Below, in pieces: positions 7,550 to 15,874 of a DNA stretch of 64,000 bases. This stretch comes from CAYWBU01 sp942491525 (GTDB lineage: Bacteria; Desulfobacterota; Desulfomonilia; UBA1062): the NCBI GenBank assembly GCA_942491525.1, contig CALOBW010000056.1:124001-188000 (forward strand). Reading direction: 5' to 3'. How positions within the stretch are numbered: position 1 is the first letter of the stretch; the number at the start of each line of letters is the position of its first letter. A program made the position numbers and the translations under genes. Under the pieces are notes generated by a model that was not told the origin of the DNA, searched no databases, and was given only the letters and a program-made list of their open reading frames with translations.

Positions 7550-8320
7550 ATGAACGATAAACTGATGATTGGAGATACCGCCCTAAATAGCCGTCTCTTT
7601 ACCGGCACGGGCAAGTTTCCGTCCAAAGATATGATTCCCAGGATCATCGAGGCCAGCGGCTCCGAAGTCATGACCATGGCCCTCAGACGCGTCAATCTTT
7701 CCCAGAAGGATGACAACATCCTGAACTACATCCCCAAGCAGGTCAATCTGCTGCCCAACACCTCGGGCGCCCGCGACGCCGAAGAGGCCGTCCGCATCGC
7801 CCGCCTGGCGCGCGCCGCCGGTTGCGGCAACTGGATCAAGATCGAGGTCATCTCGGACAACAAGTATCTGCTGCCCGATAATCAGGAAACCTTGAAAGCT
7901 ACCGAAATTCTTGTCAAAGAGGGTTTCGTGGTGCTGCCCTACATGAGCCCCGAGCTGATGACCGCCAAGCGTCTGCAGGATGCCGGCGCGGCCACGGTCA
8001 TGCCCCTGGGTGCGCCCATCGGCACCAACAAGGGCATTCGCGCCAAGGATCTGGTGCAGATCATCATCGACGAGATCGAGATTCCGGTGGTGGTGGATGC
8101 CGGCATCGGCAAACCCTCCGAGGCCGCCCAGGCCATGGAGATGGGCGCCGCGGCCGTGCTGGTCAACACCGCCATTGCCAGCTCCGCCGATCCGGTCCAG
8201 ATGGCCGAGGCCTTCAGCCTGGCGGTCAAGGCCGGCCGCATGGCCTACCTGGCGCGCACCGGCGCCGTCTCGGAACTGGCAAATGCTTCGTCGCCCCTGA
8301 CCGGTTTTCTAAGCAAATGA
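7550..8320 (+). CDS. thiG: Thiazole synthase
   Basis: TIM-barrel enzyme that condenses 1-deoxy-D-xylulose 5-phosphate, dehydroglycine and ThiS-thiocarboxylate to the thiazole phosphate. The 256-residue protein shows LFTGTGKFPS near the N-terminus, Lys97 in WIKIEV (the Schiff-base lysine of the family), MPLGAPIGTNKG, VDAGIGKPSEA and VLVNTAIASS, all expected phosphate- and substrate-binding segments. AAAGGAG precedes ATG 7550, so an earlier in-frame start is rejected. Its stop overlaps the thiH start by 4 bp (ATGA). Confidence 0.97.
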   Translation: MNDKLMIGDTALNSRLFTGTGKFPSKDMIPRIIEASGSEVMTMALRRVNLSQKDDNILNYIPKQVNLLPNTSGARDAEEAVRIARLARAAGCGNWIKIEVISDNKYLLPDNQETLKATEILVKEGFVVLPYMSPELMTAKRLQDAGAATVMPLGAPIGTNKGIRAKDLVQIIIDEIEIPVVVDAGIGKPSEAAQAMEMGAAAVLVNTAIASSADPVQMAEAFSLAVKAGRMAYLARTGAVSELANASSPLTGFLSK

Positions 8321-9420
8321 GCTTCTACGACTACAGCCAGAAATTTTTAGATTTCGACCTTGCCGGAATCTTTGAGCGCACCAGCCGCAGCGATGTGCTG
8401 GCCAGTATCAACAATGAGCGCCCCGACGTCTATGATTTTGCGCGCCTGCTCTCGCCGGCTGCCTCAGAATGTTTGGAGGAGATGGCGCAGCAGTCGCGCC
8501 AGAACGCGCTCAAGTACTTCGGCCGCGCCGTCATTCTCTACACCCCGATCTACATCGACAACCACTGCGTCAACCGCTGCGTCTACTGCGGCTTCAACAC
8601 CGAGAATCAGATCAAGCGCAAGCAGCTCAGCCTGGAGGAGATCGAGGCCGAGGCCAGGGCCATCTCAGCCACCGGCCTGCGCCACATCCTGGTGCTGACC
8701 GGCGAATCGCCCAAGGGCACCCCGGTCGAGTATATCGAGGCCGCCGTCAAGGTCATGAAACCCTACTTTGACTCCATCGCCATCGAGATCTACCCCCTGG
8801 ACGAGGAGGGCTACGCCCGCCTGATCGCGGCCGGCGTCGACAGCATGACCGTCTATCAGGAGGTCTACAATCCAGAGGTTTATAAGGAGGTCCACCTGGG
8901 CGGCCCCAAGCGCAACTACCGCAACCGCCTCGAGGCCCCCGAGCGCGCCCTGAGCCAGAAGATGCACAGCGTCAACATCGGCGCCCTGCTGGGCCTGGAT
9001 GACTGGCGGCGGGAGGCCTTCCTGACCGGCCTGCACGTGGACTACCTGCAGCGGAAGTTTCCCGAGGCCGAGCTGGCCCTCTCCTTCCCGCGCATCCGGC
9101 CCCACGCCGGCAGCTTCGAGGTCAGGAGCCCGGTGGATGATGCCGACCTGGTCCAGATCATGACCGCCATGAAGATCTTCATCCCGCGCGCCGGCATCAC
9201 CCTCTCCACCCGCGAGAGCGCCAGCCTGCGTGAAAACCTGCTGCCTCTGGGCGTCTCCAAGATGTCGGCCGGCGTCTGCACCTCGGTGGGCGGCCGCACC
9301 CAGAAGGACCAGAGCACCAGCCAGTTTGAGATCTCGGACGGCCGCAGCGTCGATGAGATGAAGGCGATGCTGCTTTCTAAGGGTTATCAGCCTGTTTTTA
9401 AGGATTGGGTGCGGTTTTAA
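8317..9420 (+). CDS. thiH: 2-iminoacetate synthase (radical SAM)
   Basis: Oxygen-sensitive radical SAM lyase that cleaves tyrosine to dehydroglycine for ThiG. The 367-residue product has the CX3CX2C cluster motif Cys84-Cys88-Cys91 (NHCVNRCVYCGFN), then LTGESPKGTPVEYIEAA, and a C-terminal BATS-type region (LPLGVSKMSAGVCTSVGGR). Choice of ThiH rather than the oxygen-dependent ThiO route fits an anaerobic lifestyle. It is translationally coupled to thiG. Its stop codon overlaps the stop of the convergent guaD gene. Confidence 0.96.
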   Translation: MSFYDYSQKFLDFDLAGIFERTSRSDVLASINNERPDVYDFARLLSPAASECLEEMAQQSRQNALKYFGRAVILYTPIYIDNHCVNRCVYCGFNTENQIKRKQLSLEEIEAEARAISATGLRHILVLTGESPKGTPVEYIEAAVKVMKPYFDSIAIEIYPLDEEGYARLIAAGVDSMTVYQEVYNPEVYKEVHLGGPKRNYRNRLEAPERALSQKMHSVNIGALLGLDDWRREAFLTGLHVDYLQRKFPEAELALSFPRIRPHAGSFEVRSPVDDADLVQIMTAMKIFIPRAGITLSTRESASLRENLLPLGVSKMSAGVCTSVGGRTQKDQSTSQFEISDGRSVDEMKAMLLSKGYQPVFKDWVRF

Positions 9421-9878
9421 TACTCCACCCTATCCGGATTCTCAATCCAGGCCTTGAAGGGCTCGAAGCCCTCTTCAATCAAATCCTGCCGGCTGATCAG
9501 GCTGCGCTCATCCATCTCCAGCCGCACCTCATGATAGATTAGCGAGTCATCAAAGCCGGCTTTGGCGGCGTCCTCCTTGGAGGCGGCGTAGTAGAGTTCG
9601 GGGATGCGGGCCCAGTAGATGGCCGCGAGGCACATGGGGCAGGGCTCGCAGCTGGAGTAGATCTGGCAGCTGTCCAGCACATAGGTATTCAGCTTGCGGC
9701 AGGCGTCGCGGATGGCCATCACTTCGGCGTGGGCCGTGGGGTCGTTGATTTCGGTGACCCTATTCCAGCCTTCACCGACAATTTTATCTTCGCAGACAAT
9801 TACGGCGCCGAAGGGCCCGGCTTGGCTTGCATTGGCCAGCTGAATGGCGCGGCGCAGAAAATCCTCATTACAATTCAT
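9417..9878 (-). CDS. guaD: Guanine deaminase (cytidine deaminase fold)
   Basis: Converts guanine to xanthine in purine salvage or catabolism. The 153-residue protein has the zinc site of the cytidine-deaminase superfamily: His50-Ala-Glu52 and the Pro-Cys80-x-x-Cys83 motif in CEPCPMC. The flanking IYWAR, AAKAGFDDSLIYHE and the C-terminal FKAWIENPDRVEY closely follow Bacillus-type GuaD rather than tRNA adenosine deaminase TadA. AAGGAG precedes ATG 9878; the longer ORF start is not supported. It lies 14 bp downstream of the diguanylate cyclase gene on the same strand. Confidence 0.88.
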   Translation of the reverse strand: MNCNEDFLRRAIQLANASQAGPFGAVIVCEDKIVGEGWNRVTEINDPTAHAEVMAIRDACRKLNTYVLDSCQIYSSCEPCPMCLAAIYWARIPELYYAASKEDAAKAGFDDSLIYHEVRLEMDERSLISRQDLIEEGFEPFKAWIENPDRVEY

Positions 9879-9892
9879 TAAAACTCCTTGAA

Positions 9893-10915
9893 TCAATCGT
9901 TCTTGTGCTCCTTGGCTACATAGAGGGCCTCGTCGGCCTTCTTGAGCAGGGAGGGGGCGTTGGTGACGTCGCGATCCTTGAGCGAGGCCACGCCGAAGCT
10001 GAACTTGATCGGCAGGGCGGTGCCGTGGGTGTGCAGCGGGTGCTCCTTGAAGTGGGCCTTGATGCGCTCCATGTAGGCTTCGGCCTCGCGCTTCTCGATG
10101 CCGGGCAGGATCATGACGAACTCGTCGCCGGCGTAGCGCGCGATCACGTCGGTCTCGCGCGACATCTCCATCAAATGCGAGGCCACGTGCACTAGCAGGT
10201 CGTCACCGCGGTCGTGGCCGAAGCAGTCATTGACCTGCTTGAAGTCGTCCAGGTCGATGAAGACCAGCGAGAGGGGCTGGCCGTATCTTCGGTCGCGCTC
10301 TACCTCGCGCCGTAAAATGCGCTCCATGGCGCGCCGGTTCAGCAGGCCGGTCAGGGGGTCCTTGAAGGCCATCTCGCGCAGCTCCTCATGGGCCGCCACG
10401 TTGGAGAGGCAGATCGAGACCACCATGCCCAGCTGCTCCAGCAGTGAGGTGTCGATGCCGGGCTGGAAGCGGCGCAGGGAGGGGTCGGCCTGGTTGAAGC
10501 TGCCGATGATGCGGCCGTCCAGGCTGATGGGGGTGATGGCGATGGAGCGGAACTCATAGTGCAGCCCTTCGGGCTGCAGGTTGCGCAGCTTGTGCATCTC
10601 CTTGTTGAGCAGCAGCGGCCGGTGGCTTTCGCCCACGATCTGCTGGAAGTGCTTGCGGCTGATGTAGTTGACCGGTTCGTGGGGCGTGAAGCGCTCGATC
10701 AGACGCGCGGCGCGGCCCGGGCTGATGATGCTCAGCCAGCAGAAGGGCACTTCAAACTTTTCACGCATGGTGCCCAGCAGCACGTCGAAGAAGTCTTCAA
10801 AGCTCAGGGTCGAGAGCACGCAGGTCTGGACTTCAAAGAACTTGGCGGCGATCTCCTCATTCTCTTTGAGGCGGGCAAACAGGGTGTTGTAGTCAAATAC
10901 CGGATCTCTATCCAT
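9893..10915 (-). CDS. Diguanylate cyclase with N-terminal DUF484/GAF-like sensor
   Basis: Cytoplasmic enzyme predicted to make cyclic di-GMP from two GTP. Residues about 25-175 form a DUF484/GAF-like sensory domain. Residues 186-340 are a GGDEF domain beginning DPLTGLLNRRAM, with signature AGDEF (262-266), the accepted variant of GGDEF. An RxxD inhibitory site (RETD, 253-256) lies exactly five residues before it, so product inhibition is expected. There is no membrane segment. GAGGAGG precedes ATG 10915. It is divergent from the sensor gene at 11002 and upstream of guaD. Confidence 0.92.
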   Translation of the reverse strand: MDRDPVFDYNTLFARLKENEEIAAKFFEVQTCVLSTLSFEDFFDVLLGTMREKFEVPFCWLSIISPGRAARLIERFTPHEPVNYISRKHFQQIVGESHRPLLLNKEMHKLRNLQPEGLHYEFRSIAITPISLDGRIIGSFNQADPSLRRFQPGIDTSLLEQLGMVVSICLSNVAAHEELREMAFKDPLTGLLNRRAMERILRREVERDRRYGQPLSLVFIDLDDFKQVNDCFGHDRGDDLLVHVASHLMEMSRETDVIARYAGDEFVMILPGIEKREAEAYMERIKAHFKEHPLHTHGTALPIKFSFGVASLKDRDVTNAPSLLKKADEALYVAKEHKND

Positions 10916-11001
10916 TTGAGCCTCCTCTTGCTGCCTATATAAACCATCTGACGGATACCTGGCTAGGTTGAATTGGCCCGCTGTTAATTTATTATTAAGA
11001 G

Positions 11002-11871
11002 ATGGAACGGGAGATTAATCAGCGCGGCCGCCTGGCACTGCTGCTGGCGATCATGATTCTGGTGGCCATCAGCATCGAGGCCATAACCTTCAGTCTGCTC
11101 TACCGGGCGGCCTTTGATGCGCAGCGGGACCGGCTGGTGGACACTGCCCAGAGCCAGGCGCGGCTGATCGAGGCCATCGCGCGCTATGAGGCCCGCTACA
11201 GTCCGAACTATGCCCTGGGGGCCACCGACTCGACCCTGACCCAGCTGGTGGATGCCCATAACCGCTATCAGGGCTTCGGCCGCACCGGTGAGTTCACCCT
11301 CTCGCGCCGCGAGGGCGACCATATGGTCTTTCTGCTTAAGCACCGCCACTATGATCTGCAGAATCCCAAGCCGGTGCCCTTTGATTCAAAGCTGGCCGAG
11401 CCCATGCGGCTGGCCCTCTCGGGTGAATCGGGCACGGTGGTGGGGCTGGACTATCGCGGTCAGACGGTGCTGGCGGCCCATGAACCGGTGGCCGGTCTGG
11501 GCTGGGGCATCGTGGCCAAGATCGATCTGAGCGAGATCCGGGCGCCCTTTGTCAGGGCCGGCGTTATGAGCGGTCTGATCGGGATGCTGATAATCATTCT
11601 GGCGGCGATTGTCTTTGCATCGATCACCAATCCGATTCTGGAGGAGCTGGAGGAGCACAACCGCGAGCTGCAGCAGGCCCTGGACAAGGTCAACACCCTC
11701 AAGGGGCTGGTGCCGATCTGCGCCTCCTGCAAGAAGATCCGTGATGACAAGGGCTACTGGAATCATCTGGAGACCTACATTTCAAAACATTCGGAGGCCG
11801 AGTTCTCCCATGGCCTCTGCCCGGACTGCCTGCAGACCATGTATCCCGACCTGAAACTTAAGCAGAAGTAA
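11002..11871 (+). CDS. Membrane sensor with Cys4 'CASCKKIRDDKGYW' C-terminal module
   Basis: A 289-residue two-TM protein. TM1 is at about residues 11-34, an extracytoplasmic cache-like sensor domain spans about 35-187 (GRTGEFTLSRREGDHM, GLGWGIVAKIDLSEI), and TM2 is at about 188-210. A short coiled segment (ILEELEEHNRELQQALDKVNTL) leads to a compact C-terminal module with Cys240-x-x-Cys243 and Cys273-x-x-Cys276, which could bind one zinc. I have seen this tail (CASCKKIRDDKGYWN ... FSHGLCPDC) attached to sensors and response regulators, mostly in deltaproteobacteria, but know of no assigned function. No kinase, GGDEF or methyl-accepting domain follows. It is divergent from the diguanylate cyclase. 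Confidence 0.75.
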   Translation: MEREINQRGRLALLLAIMILVAISIEAITFSLLYRAAFDAQRDRLVDTAQSQARLIEAIARYEARYSPNYALGATDSTLTQLVDAHNRYQGFGRTGEFTLSRREGDHMVFLLKHRHYDLQNPKPVPFDSKLAEPMRLALSGESGTVVGLDYRGQTVLAAHEPVAGLGWGIVAKIDLSEIRAPFVRAGVMSGLIGMLIIILAAIVFASITNPILEELEEHNRELQQALDKVNTLKGLVPICASCKKIRDDKGYWNHLETYISKHSEAEFSHGLCPDCLQTMYPDLKLKQK

Positions 11872-11959
11872 CAACGTTTGGTTTAGTCATCTCAACTGTT
11901 GGGTTATTGTGCGGATCAGCCATTTCTCCTATCTGTGCAGGTAGATTTAAGGAGGAGCC

Positions 11960-12781
11960 ATGTCCCTTTTCAGTTTTGAGTTTTTCCCGTCCCGGGATCA
12001 GGCGGCTTTCGGATGCGAACTGGCCAAGCTGCAGTTGTTGAGTCCCGACTGGGTCAGCATGACCTGCGGCGCCGGCGGCAGCAACCGTGAGAGCACTGTC
12101 AGTGCCGCCGCCTATCTGAGCGGGCGCGGCCAGAGTGTCACCGCCCATCTGACCTGCCGCGGCGCCAGCCGGGCTCAGATCGATGCGCAGCTGGCGGCCT
12201 ATGCGCAGGCCGGCATCGGCAGCATCATGGCCCTGCGCGGCGACAAGCCTTGGGAGGGTGACGGCCACTTTGAGTATGCATCTGATCTGGTGCACCATAT
12301 CCGTGAGAACTATCCCCACTTCAGAAGCGGCGTGGCGGCCTATCCGGACGGCCATCCGGCCACCCCCAACCGGCTCAGGGATCTGGAGTATTTGAAGGCC
12401 AAGGTTGATGCGGGTGCCGACTTCATCGTGACCCAGCTCTGTTTTGACAACTATATCATCCTGGATTTCATCCGGCAGTGCCGCCTGCTGGGCATCGAGG
12501 TGCCGATCTACGTCGGCATCATGCCCATCACCTCCCACAAGGGCCTGCTGCGCATGGCCGAGCTGGCCGGCCGCTGCAACTTTCCGGCAGCCCTGCTGAA
12601 GGCCGTCCAGCGCGCCCGGGAACCGGAGCAGGTCCGGGCCGTTGGCACGCACTGGGCCGCTGAGCAGATCCGCGGCCTGCTCGATCACAATGTTGACGGC
12701 ATTCACATCTACACCCTCAACCAAGCTGCCACCACGCTGGAGATCTTTGAGAAGCTGGGCGGGCTGGAGCGCTGCGCTTAG
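11960..12781 (+). CDS. metF: Methylenetetrahydrofolate reductase
   Basis: Flavoprotein that reduces 5,10-methylene-THF to 5-methyl-THF for methionine synthesis or one-carbon flow. The 273-residue TIM-barrel protein shows SFEFFPSRD at the N-terminus (catalytic Glu), WVSMTCGAGGS, MALRGDKP and FIVTQLCFDN, all hallmarks of MetF. AAGGAGG precedes ATG 11960. It is short for the family (E. coli MetF is about 296), with a compact C-terminus, but no key motif is missing. It is a single-gene unit followed by a strong hairpin. Confidence 0.96.
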   Translation: MSLFSFEFFPSRDQAAFGCELAKLQLLSPDWVSMTCGAGGSNRESTVSAAAYLSGRGQSVTAHLTCRGASRAQIDAQLAAYAQAGIGSIMALRGDKPWEGDGHFEYASDLVHHIRENYPHFRSGVAAYPDGHPATPNRLRDLEYLKAKVDAGADFIVTQLCFDNYIILDFIRQCRLLGIEVPIYVGIMPITSHKGLLRMAELAGRCNFPAALLKAVQRAREPEQVRAVGTHWAAEQIRGLLDHNVDGIHIYTLNQAATTLEIFEKLGGLERCA

Positions 12782-12787
12782 GAAACC

Positions 12788-12821
12788 TTGGGGAACCCCT
12801 TTTATAAAAGCGGTTCCCCAA
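12788..12821. terminator. Hairpin after metF
   Basis: TTGGGGAACC (12788-12797) pairs exactly with GGTTCCCCAA (12812-12821), and the 14-base interior can extend the stem through CTTTT/AAAAG pairing. It lies 7 bp after the metF stop and before the end of the convergent membrane-protein gene, so it may serve both. Confidence 0.7.
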
Positions 12822-12855
12822 ACCTCTCCGGAAAATTTTTGAAGATGTTGTGGGC

Positions 12856-13569
12856 TTACTCTTCTGCTGTAGACAGATCTATAGGCAGGGATTTTCTGTA
12901 AATTGCTAATAGGAGAACTGCCCATGTTAGATTGGCGAGGAAGCCTAATGCAGCTTCTGTTGGATATGCAATTTTGGGTTCTATAGGGAATGCATAGATA
13001 AGGAACATTGAAACTGGCCAGCTGGTTCCGCCCAAAATAAATACTATCAGTAGAAGAATTATTTTCCTTGTAAGATCTGGGCGAGCTTCACTGTTTTGGT
13101 TAGATGCTAGATAGAAAAGTACGGCGTTGATTGCAGTAAAAATATTGTAAGAGATTATGCCGAGTAGTGGAGATGGTGCATTCAGTGCCAAAAGGTGTGG
13201 CTTAAGCCAGCATATGAAGCATAGCGCAATCCCTAGCCAATTAAATGTGATGCCTAGAAGAATAAGTAACCATCTGGAAAGAGTGGGCTTCTCGTTCGAT
13301 ATTGCCGGTAAATTCTTTTCTAAAGGTGTCCATAGGGTAAGAGCGGTAATAATTGTCATAAATGCAATAGTAAGTGGGATGCTTGGGTGAATAGGGCCGC
13401 TGCTGACTATGCCAGGAAATGCATATAGATATACTAATCCGGCAACTGTTGGATAAAATGCCAAAATCAGTATGCCAAAGGTGGTGGCAAGTTTGAGTTT
13501 GTTGGTGATGCAGCCATAGATAATTAAAAGATAAGATATAATAAATATTGACGTGGGAATTATATGCAT
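12856..13569 (-). CDS. AT-rich hypothetical integral membrane protein
   Basis: A 237-residue protein with about six or seven hydrophobic segments (for example IIPTSIFIISYLLIIYG, WLLILLGITFNWLGIALCFI, IILLLIVFILGGTSWPVSMF and the last near residues 208-224). I do not recognise the family. Base composition is much more AT-rich than the neighbours, with many ATA/AAT/TTA codons, which suggests recent acquisition or a fast-evolving orphan. No mobile-element genes, tRNA or direct repeats border it. AGGCGG lies upstream of ATG 13569. Coding support rests on length, a consistent membrane-protein composition and the lack of a better frame. Confidence 0.65.
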   Translation of the reverse strand: MHIIPTSIFIISYLLIIYGCITNKLKLATTFGILILAFYPTVAGLVYLYAFPGIVSSGPIHPSIPLTIAFMTIITALTLWTPLEKNLPAISNEKPTLSRWLLILLGITFNWLGIALCFICWLKPHLLALNAPSPLLGIISYNIFTAINAVLFYLASNQNSEARPDLTRKIILLLIVFILGGTSWPVSMFLIYAFPIEPKIAYPTEAALGFLANLTWAVLLLAIYRKSLPIDLSTAEE

Positions 13570-13649
13570 AATTAAACACCGCCTGATTCTAATAGTTAAA
13601 ACAGGATACTAAATTATCATATCAAAGTCATTTAGCTTTTGAGAGGGGT

Positions 13650-13669
13650 GGGGGATCTGACGATCCCCC
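13650..13669. terminator. Hairpin downstream of nrdJ
   Basis: GGGGGATC (13650-13657) and GATCCCCC (13662-13669) form a perfect 8-bp stem with loop TGAC, 27 bp beyond the nrdJ stop on the minus strand. No clear T-run follows. Confidence 0.5.
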
Positions 13670-13696
13670 GTTGATGTTGACGGGTCAGGTGGGTGT

Positions 13697-15589
13697 TCAG
13701 TGCAGTTCGCAGCTCCCCCCGGCGCAGGCCAGCTCCTGGCCACCCTTGGTGTGATCCTCTTTTTCGTAAACGGTCAGTTTTTCAAAGTCGATCGCAGGCA
13801 GCTTGGCCCGGAGCTCCTCATACTGCTGGGCGGAGATCTCCTGGTAGGGGGCCAGCTGGTAGACCCCGCCGTCATGGGGCAGGAAGCTGATGCCGCTGAC
13901 ATAGTCCCAGTTCTTGAAGATCCAGGCGCCCACCTCGATCCACTCGTCGGGTTTGACATAGATGGTGCAGGATGGTTTCTGTTCGCACCACTGGACCTGC
14001 AGCATCTTCCAGTACTCCAGCTGCTCCATGGCGCTAGCCTGGTCGCGCATGACCGCGCTCTCGGGTGACTTGATCGGGAAGCTGTAGACCTTGGTGGAGC
14101 AGTTTTCGCGCGTCTGGCCCACTTCGGGTTCAAAGTCCAGACCACTCTCCTCCAGCAGGGTGGCGATGGGGTCGTTGGCCGCCACGCGCACCCGGCGGAT
14201 GTAGTAGGGGCTGTAGCGCGGGTGCAGGCCGCTGGCGCACTCCACCAGCTGGGAGACGGTGCCGCTGGGTTTGACGCAGGTGATGGCGGCCGGCATGTTG
14301 ATATCAAGCGCTTTGCTCCACTCTTCAGCGGTCAGAAGCGCCTCCTGTTTCATGGCCTTGAGGAAATTTTCGGCCTGTTCGCTCTGCCGGCCCAGCACTT
14401 TGTGGTCGCGCAGGCCGGTCAGGCTGACGCCCAGCAGGCGCTCCTCTTCAGTATTCTCCTTCCACTTCTTGTTGAGGAAGTTGAAGTCGGTCAGGGTGGA
14501 TTGTAGGATGCCGAGGATGGTGGCCTGGCGCACCTTGCGCTTCAGAGTTTTGAGGTCGTCGCCCTCGCGCACCACCACCTCGCTCAGGTTGCAGAACTGG
14601 TAGGGTCTCAATATGATCTCGCTGCAGGGGTTGCAGCCGAACTCGTGGCCCACGTCGCGGCGGCCGCTGAGTCCGGCGATGAAGCTGGCGCTCTCGCGGT
14701 TGAAGATGCCGCGCTCGCCGCTGTTGGAACGCATCAGATTGAGCCACTCATCCATGAAGGTGGCCGCGTCGGGTTTCTCGGTGTAGGCGATCGAGTTGTT
14801 GGCCAGCATGCGGTGGGGGTTGGTCTTCCAGAATTCGCCGTCCTTGGCGTGGGCCATGCGGGTGTCGGAGGGGTTGGAGAGGCTGATGGTGGCCGAGCGG
14901 CGCACCCCGCCCACGACCACGATGTTGGCGATCATGCAGACCAGGTCGTGGCACTCGAGGCTGTTTAAGCGCCGGCCGCGGGCCGCGTTGAAGAGCTGGA
15001 AGGTGAACTCCAAGAGCTGCTTGAGGGGCTCGGGCCCGGAGGCGCGGCCGCCGAAGGTCTTGAGGCGCGCACCCTTCGGGCGGATTCTGCTCAGGTCGTA
15101 GGGGCGGTAGTAGCCCTTGTAGAGGGCACCCACATACTGGTTGAGGCCCTCGGCCCAGCCCAGCTTGCTGTCGGCGAAGACAATCGGCTTGTCGCCCTGC
15201 ACCAGGCTCTCGGGAACTTTGGGCAGCTGGTTGACATACTGGCGCTCGACCGAGAAGCCGACGCCGGCGCCGCACATCAGGATGTAGGCCACCTCGGCAA
15301 AGGCGCGCGGGTTGTCGATGGTCAGATAGGAGCAGTTGAAACCGCAGACATTTTCGCGCTCCAGGGCCTCGCCGGCGGTCCAGAGGGCGCGCATGCTGGG
15401 CATGACCTCCATGCGCTTGACGGCTTCGATTGCAGACTTGAACTCCAGCCGCTGGTCGTTGGGCACGCGTGATTGGAAGAACTGCTCGTAGCGGCTGACG
15501 GTCTCGTCCCACGTTTCGCGGCGCTCCTGATCGTCGATGTAGCGGCTGTAGGTGCGTTTGTAGATGAACTCCTGATAAACCTTGCTCAT
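13697..15589 (-). CDS. nrdJ: Adenosylcobalamin-dependent ribonucleoside-triphosphate reductase (class II)
   Basis: Makes deoxyribonucleotides by a B12-generated thiyl radical, without oxygen and without a separate radical subunit. The 630-residue product follows the monomeric RTPR type: Cys86 (FNCSYLT) and Cys333 form the reducing pair, Cys322 (NPCSE) is the thiyl-radical cysteine with Glu324, and the tail Cys622-x4-Cys627 (LACAGGSCELH) re-reduces the active site. It is about 100 residues shorter than the Lactobacillus enzyme. AGGAGG precedes ATG 15589; an in-frame start 19 codons earlier is rejected. No cobalamin-riboswitch B12 box is visible in the 285-bp gap upstream, which it shares with nhaA. 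Confidence 0.95.
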   Translation of the reverse strand: MSKVYQEFIYKRTYSRYIDDQERRETWDETVSRYEQFFQSRVPNDQRLEFKSAIEAVKRMEVMPSMRALWTAGEALERENVCGFNCSYLTIDNPRAFAEVAYILMCGAGVGFSVERQYVNQLPKVPESLVQGDKPIVFADSKLGWAEGLNQYVGALYKGYYRPYDLSRIRPKGARLKTFGGRASGPEPLKQLLEFTFQLFNAARGRRLNSLECHDLVCMIANIVVVGGVRRSATISLSNPSDTRMAHAKDGEFWKTNPHRMLANNSIAYTEKPDAATFMDEWLNLMRSNSGERGIFNRESASFIAGLSGRRDVGHEFGCNPCSEIILRPYQFCNLSEVVVREGDDLKTLKRKVRQATILGILQSTLTDFNFLNKKWKENTEEERLLGVSLTGLRDHKVLGRQSEQAENFLKAMKQEALLTAEEWSKALDINMPAAITCVKPSGTVSQLVECASGLHPRYSPYYIRRVRVAANDPIATLLEESGLDFEPEVGQTRENCSTKVYSFPIKSPESAVMRDQASAMEQLEYWKMLQVQWCEQKPSCTIYVKPDEWIEVGAWIFKNWDYVSGISFLPHDGGVYQLAPYQEISAQQYEELRAKLPAIDFEKLTVYEKEDHTKGGQELACAGGSCELH

Positions 15590-15676
15590 TGAAACCTCCT
15601 CTTTCTTGGTAAAATACTTAATGGTAAACGTAATTATTAACATCAAGTGCCGTTGTCAAGTTCTAAAACAGATAAA

Positions 15677-15700
15677 CCTACTATCGGTGGTAGGCTTTTT
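15677..15700 (+). terminator. Terminator-like hairpin in the nhaA leader
   Basis: CCTACTA (15677-15683) pairs with TGGTAGG (15688-15694, one G-T pair) around a TCGG loop, followed at once by C and five T on the plus strand. It lies in the nhaA-nrdJ divergent gap, about 175 bp before nhaA, so it could end antisense or leader transcripts toward nhaA (attenuation). Confidence 0.5.
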
Positions 15701-15874
15701 AATCTTTAGGTACTATGGGTAGTATGCTTGCTTTGGTTGAATTTGCCGCCAATACTATAAATTGCAGGCTGCGGAAAATATGATTTCTTCCGATAACATT
15801 CTCATACTGTGAAACTTGAAATGTTGCGGCGGCGACCATAAAGATGAAACCAATCAGAAAGCAGGAGAGATATA
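15701..15874 (+). promoter_or_regulatory. Candidate structured leader upstream of nhaA
   Basis: After the terminator-like hairpin come TACTA-tggg-TAGTA (15711-15724), a CGGAA/TTCCG hairpin near 15771-15801, and a GC-rich GTTGCGGCGGCGACC segment just before the AGGAGAG ribosome binding site. Leader RNAs (nhaA-I and nhaA-II motifs, the first a lithium riboswitch class) are known upstream of nhaA in other bacteria. I cannot match the consensus by eye, so identity is open. Confidence 0.3.

Noticed and set aside
15590..15874. Cobalamin riboswitch upstream of the B12-dependent reductase nrdJ
   Set aside because: No B12-box-like GCCACTG element or long multi-stem pattern is visible on the minus strand. 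nrdJ needs B12 as cofactor but is not always B12-regulated.
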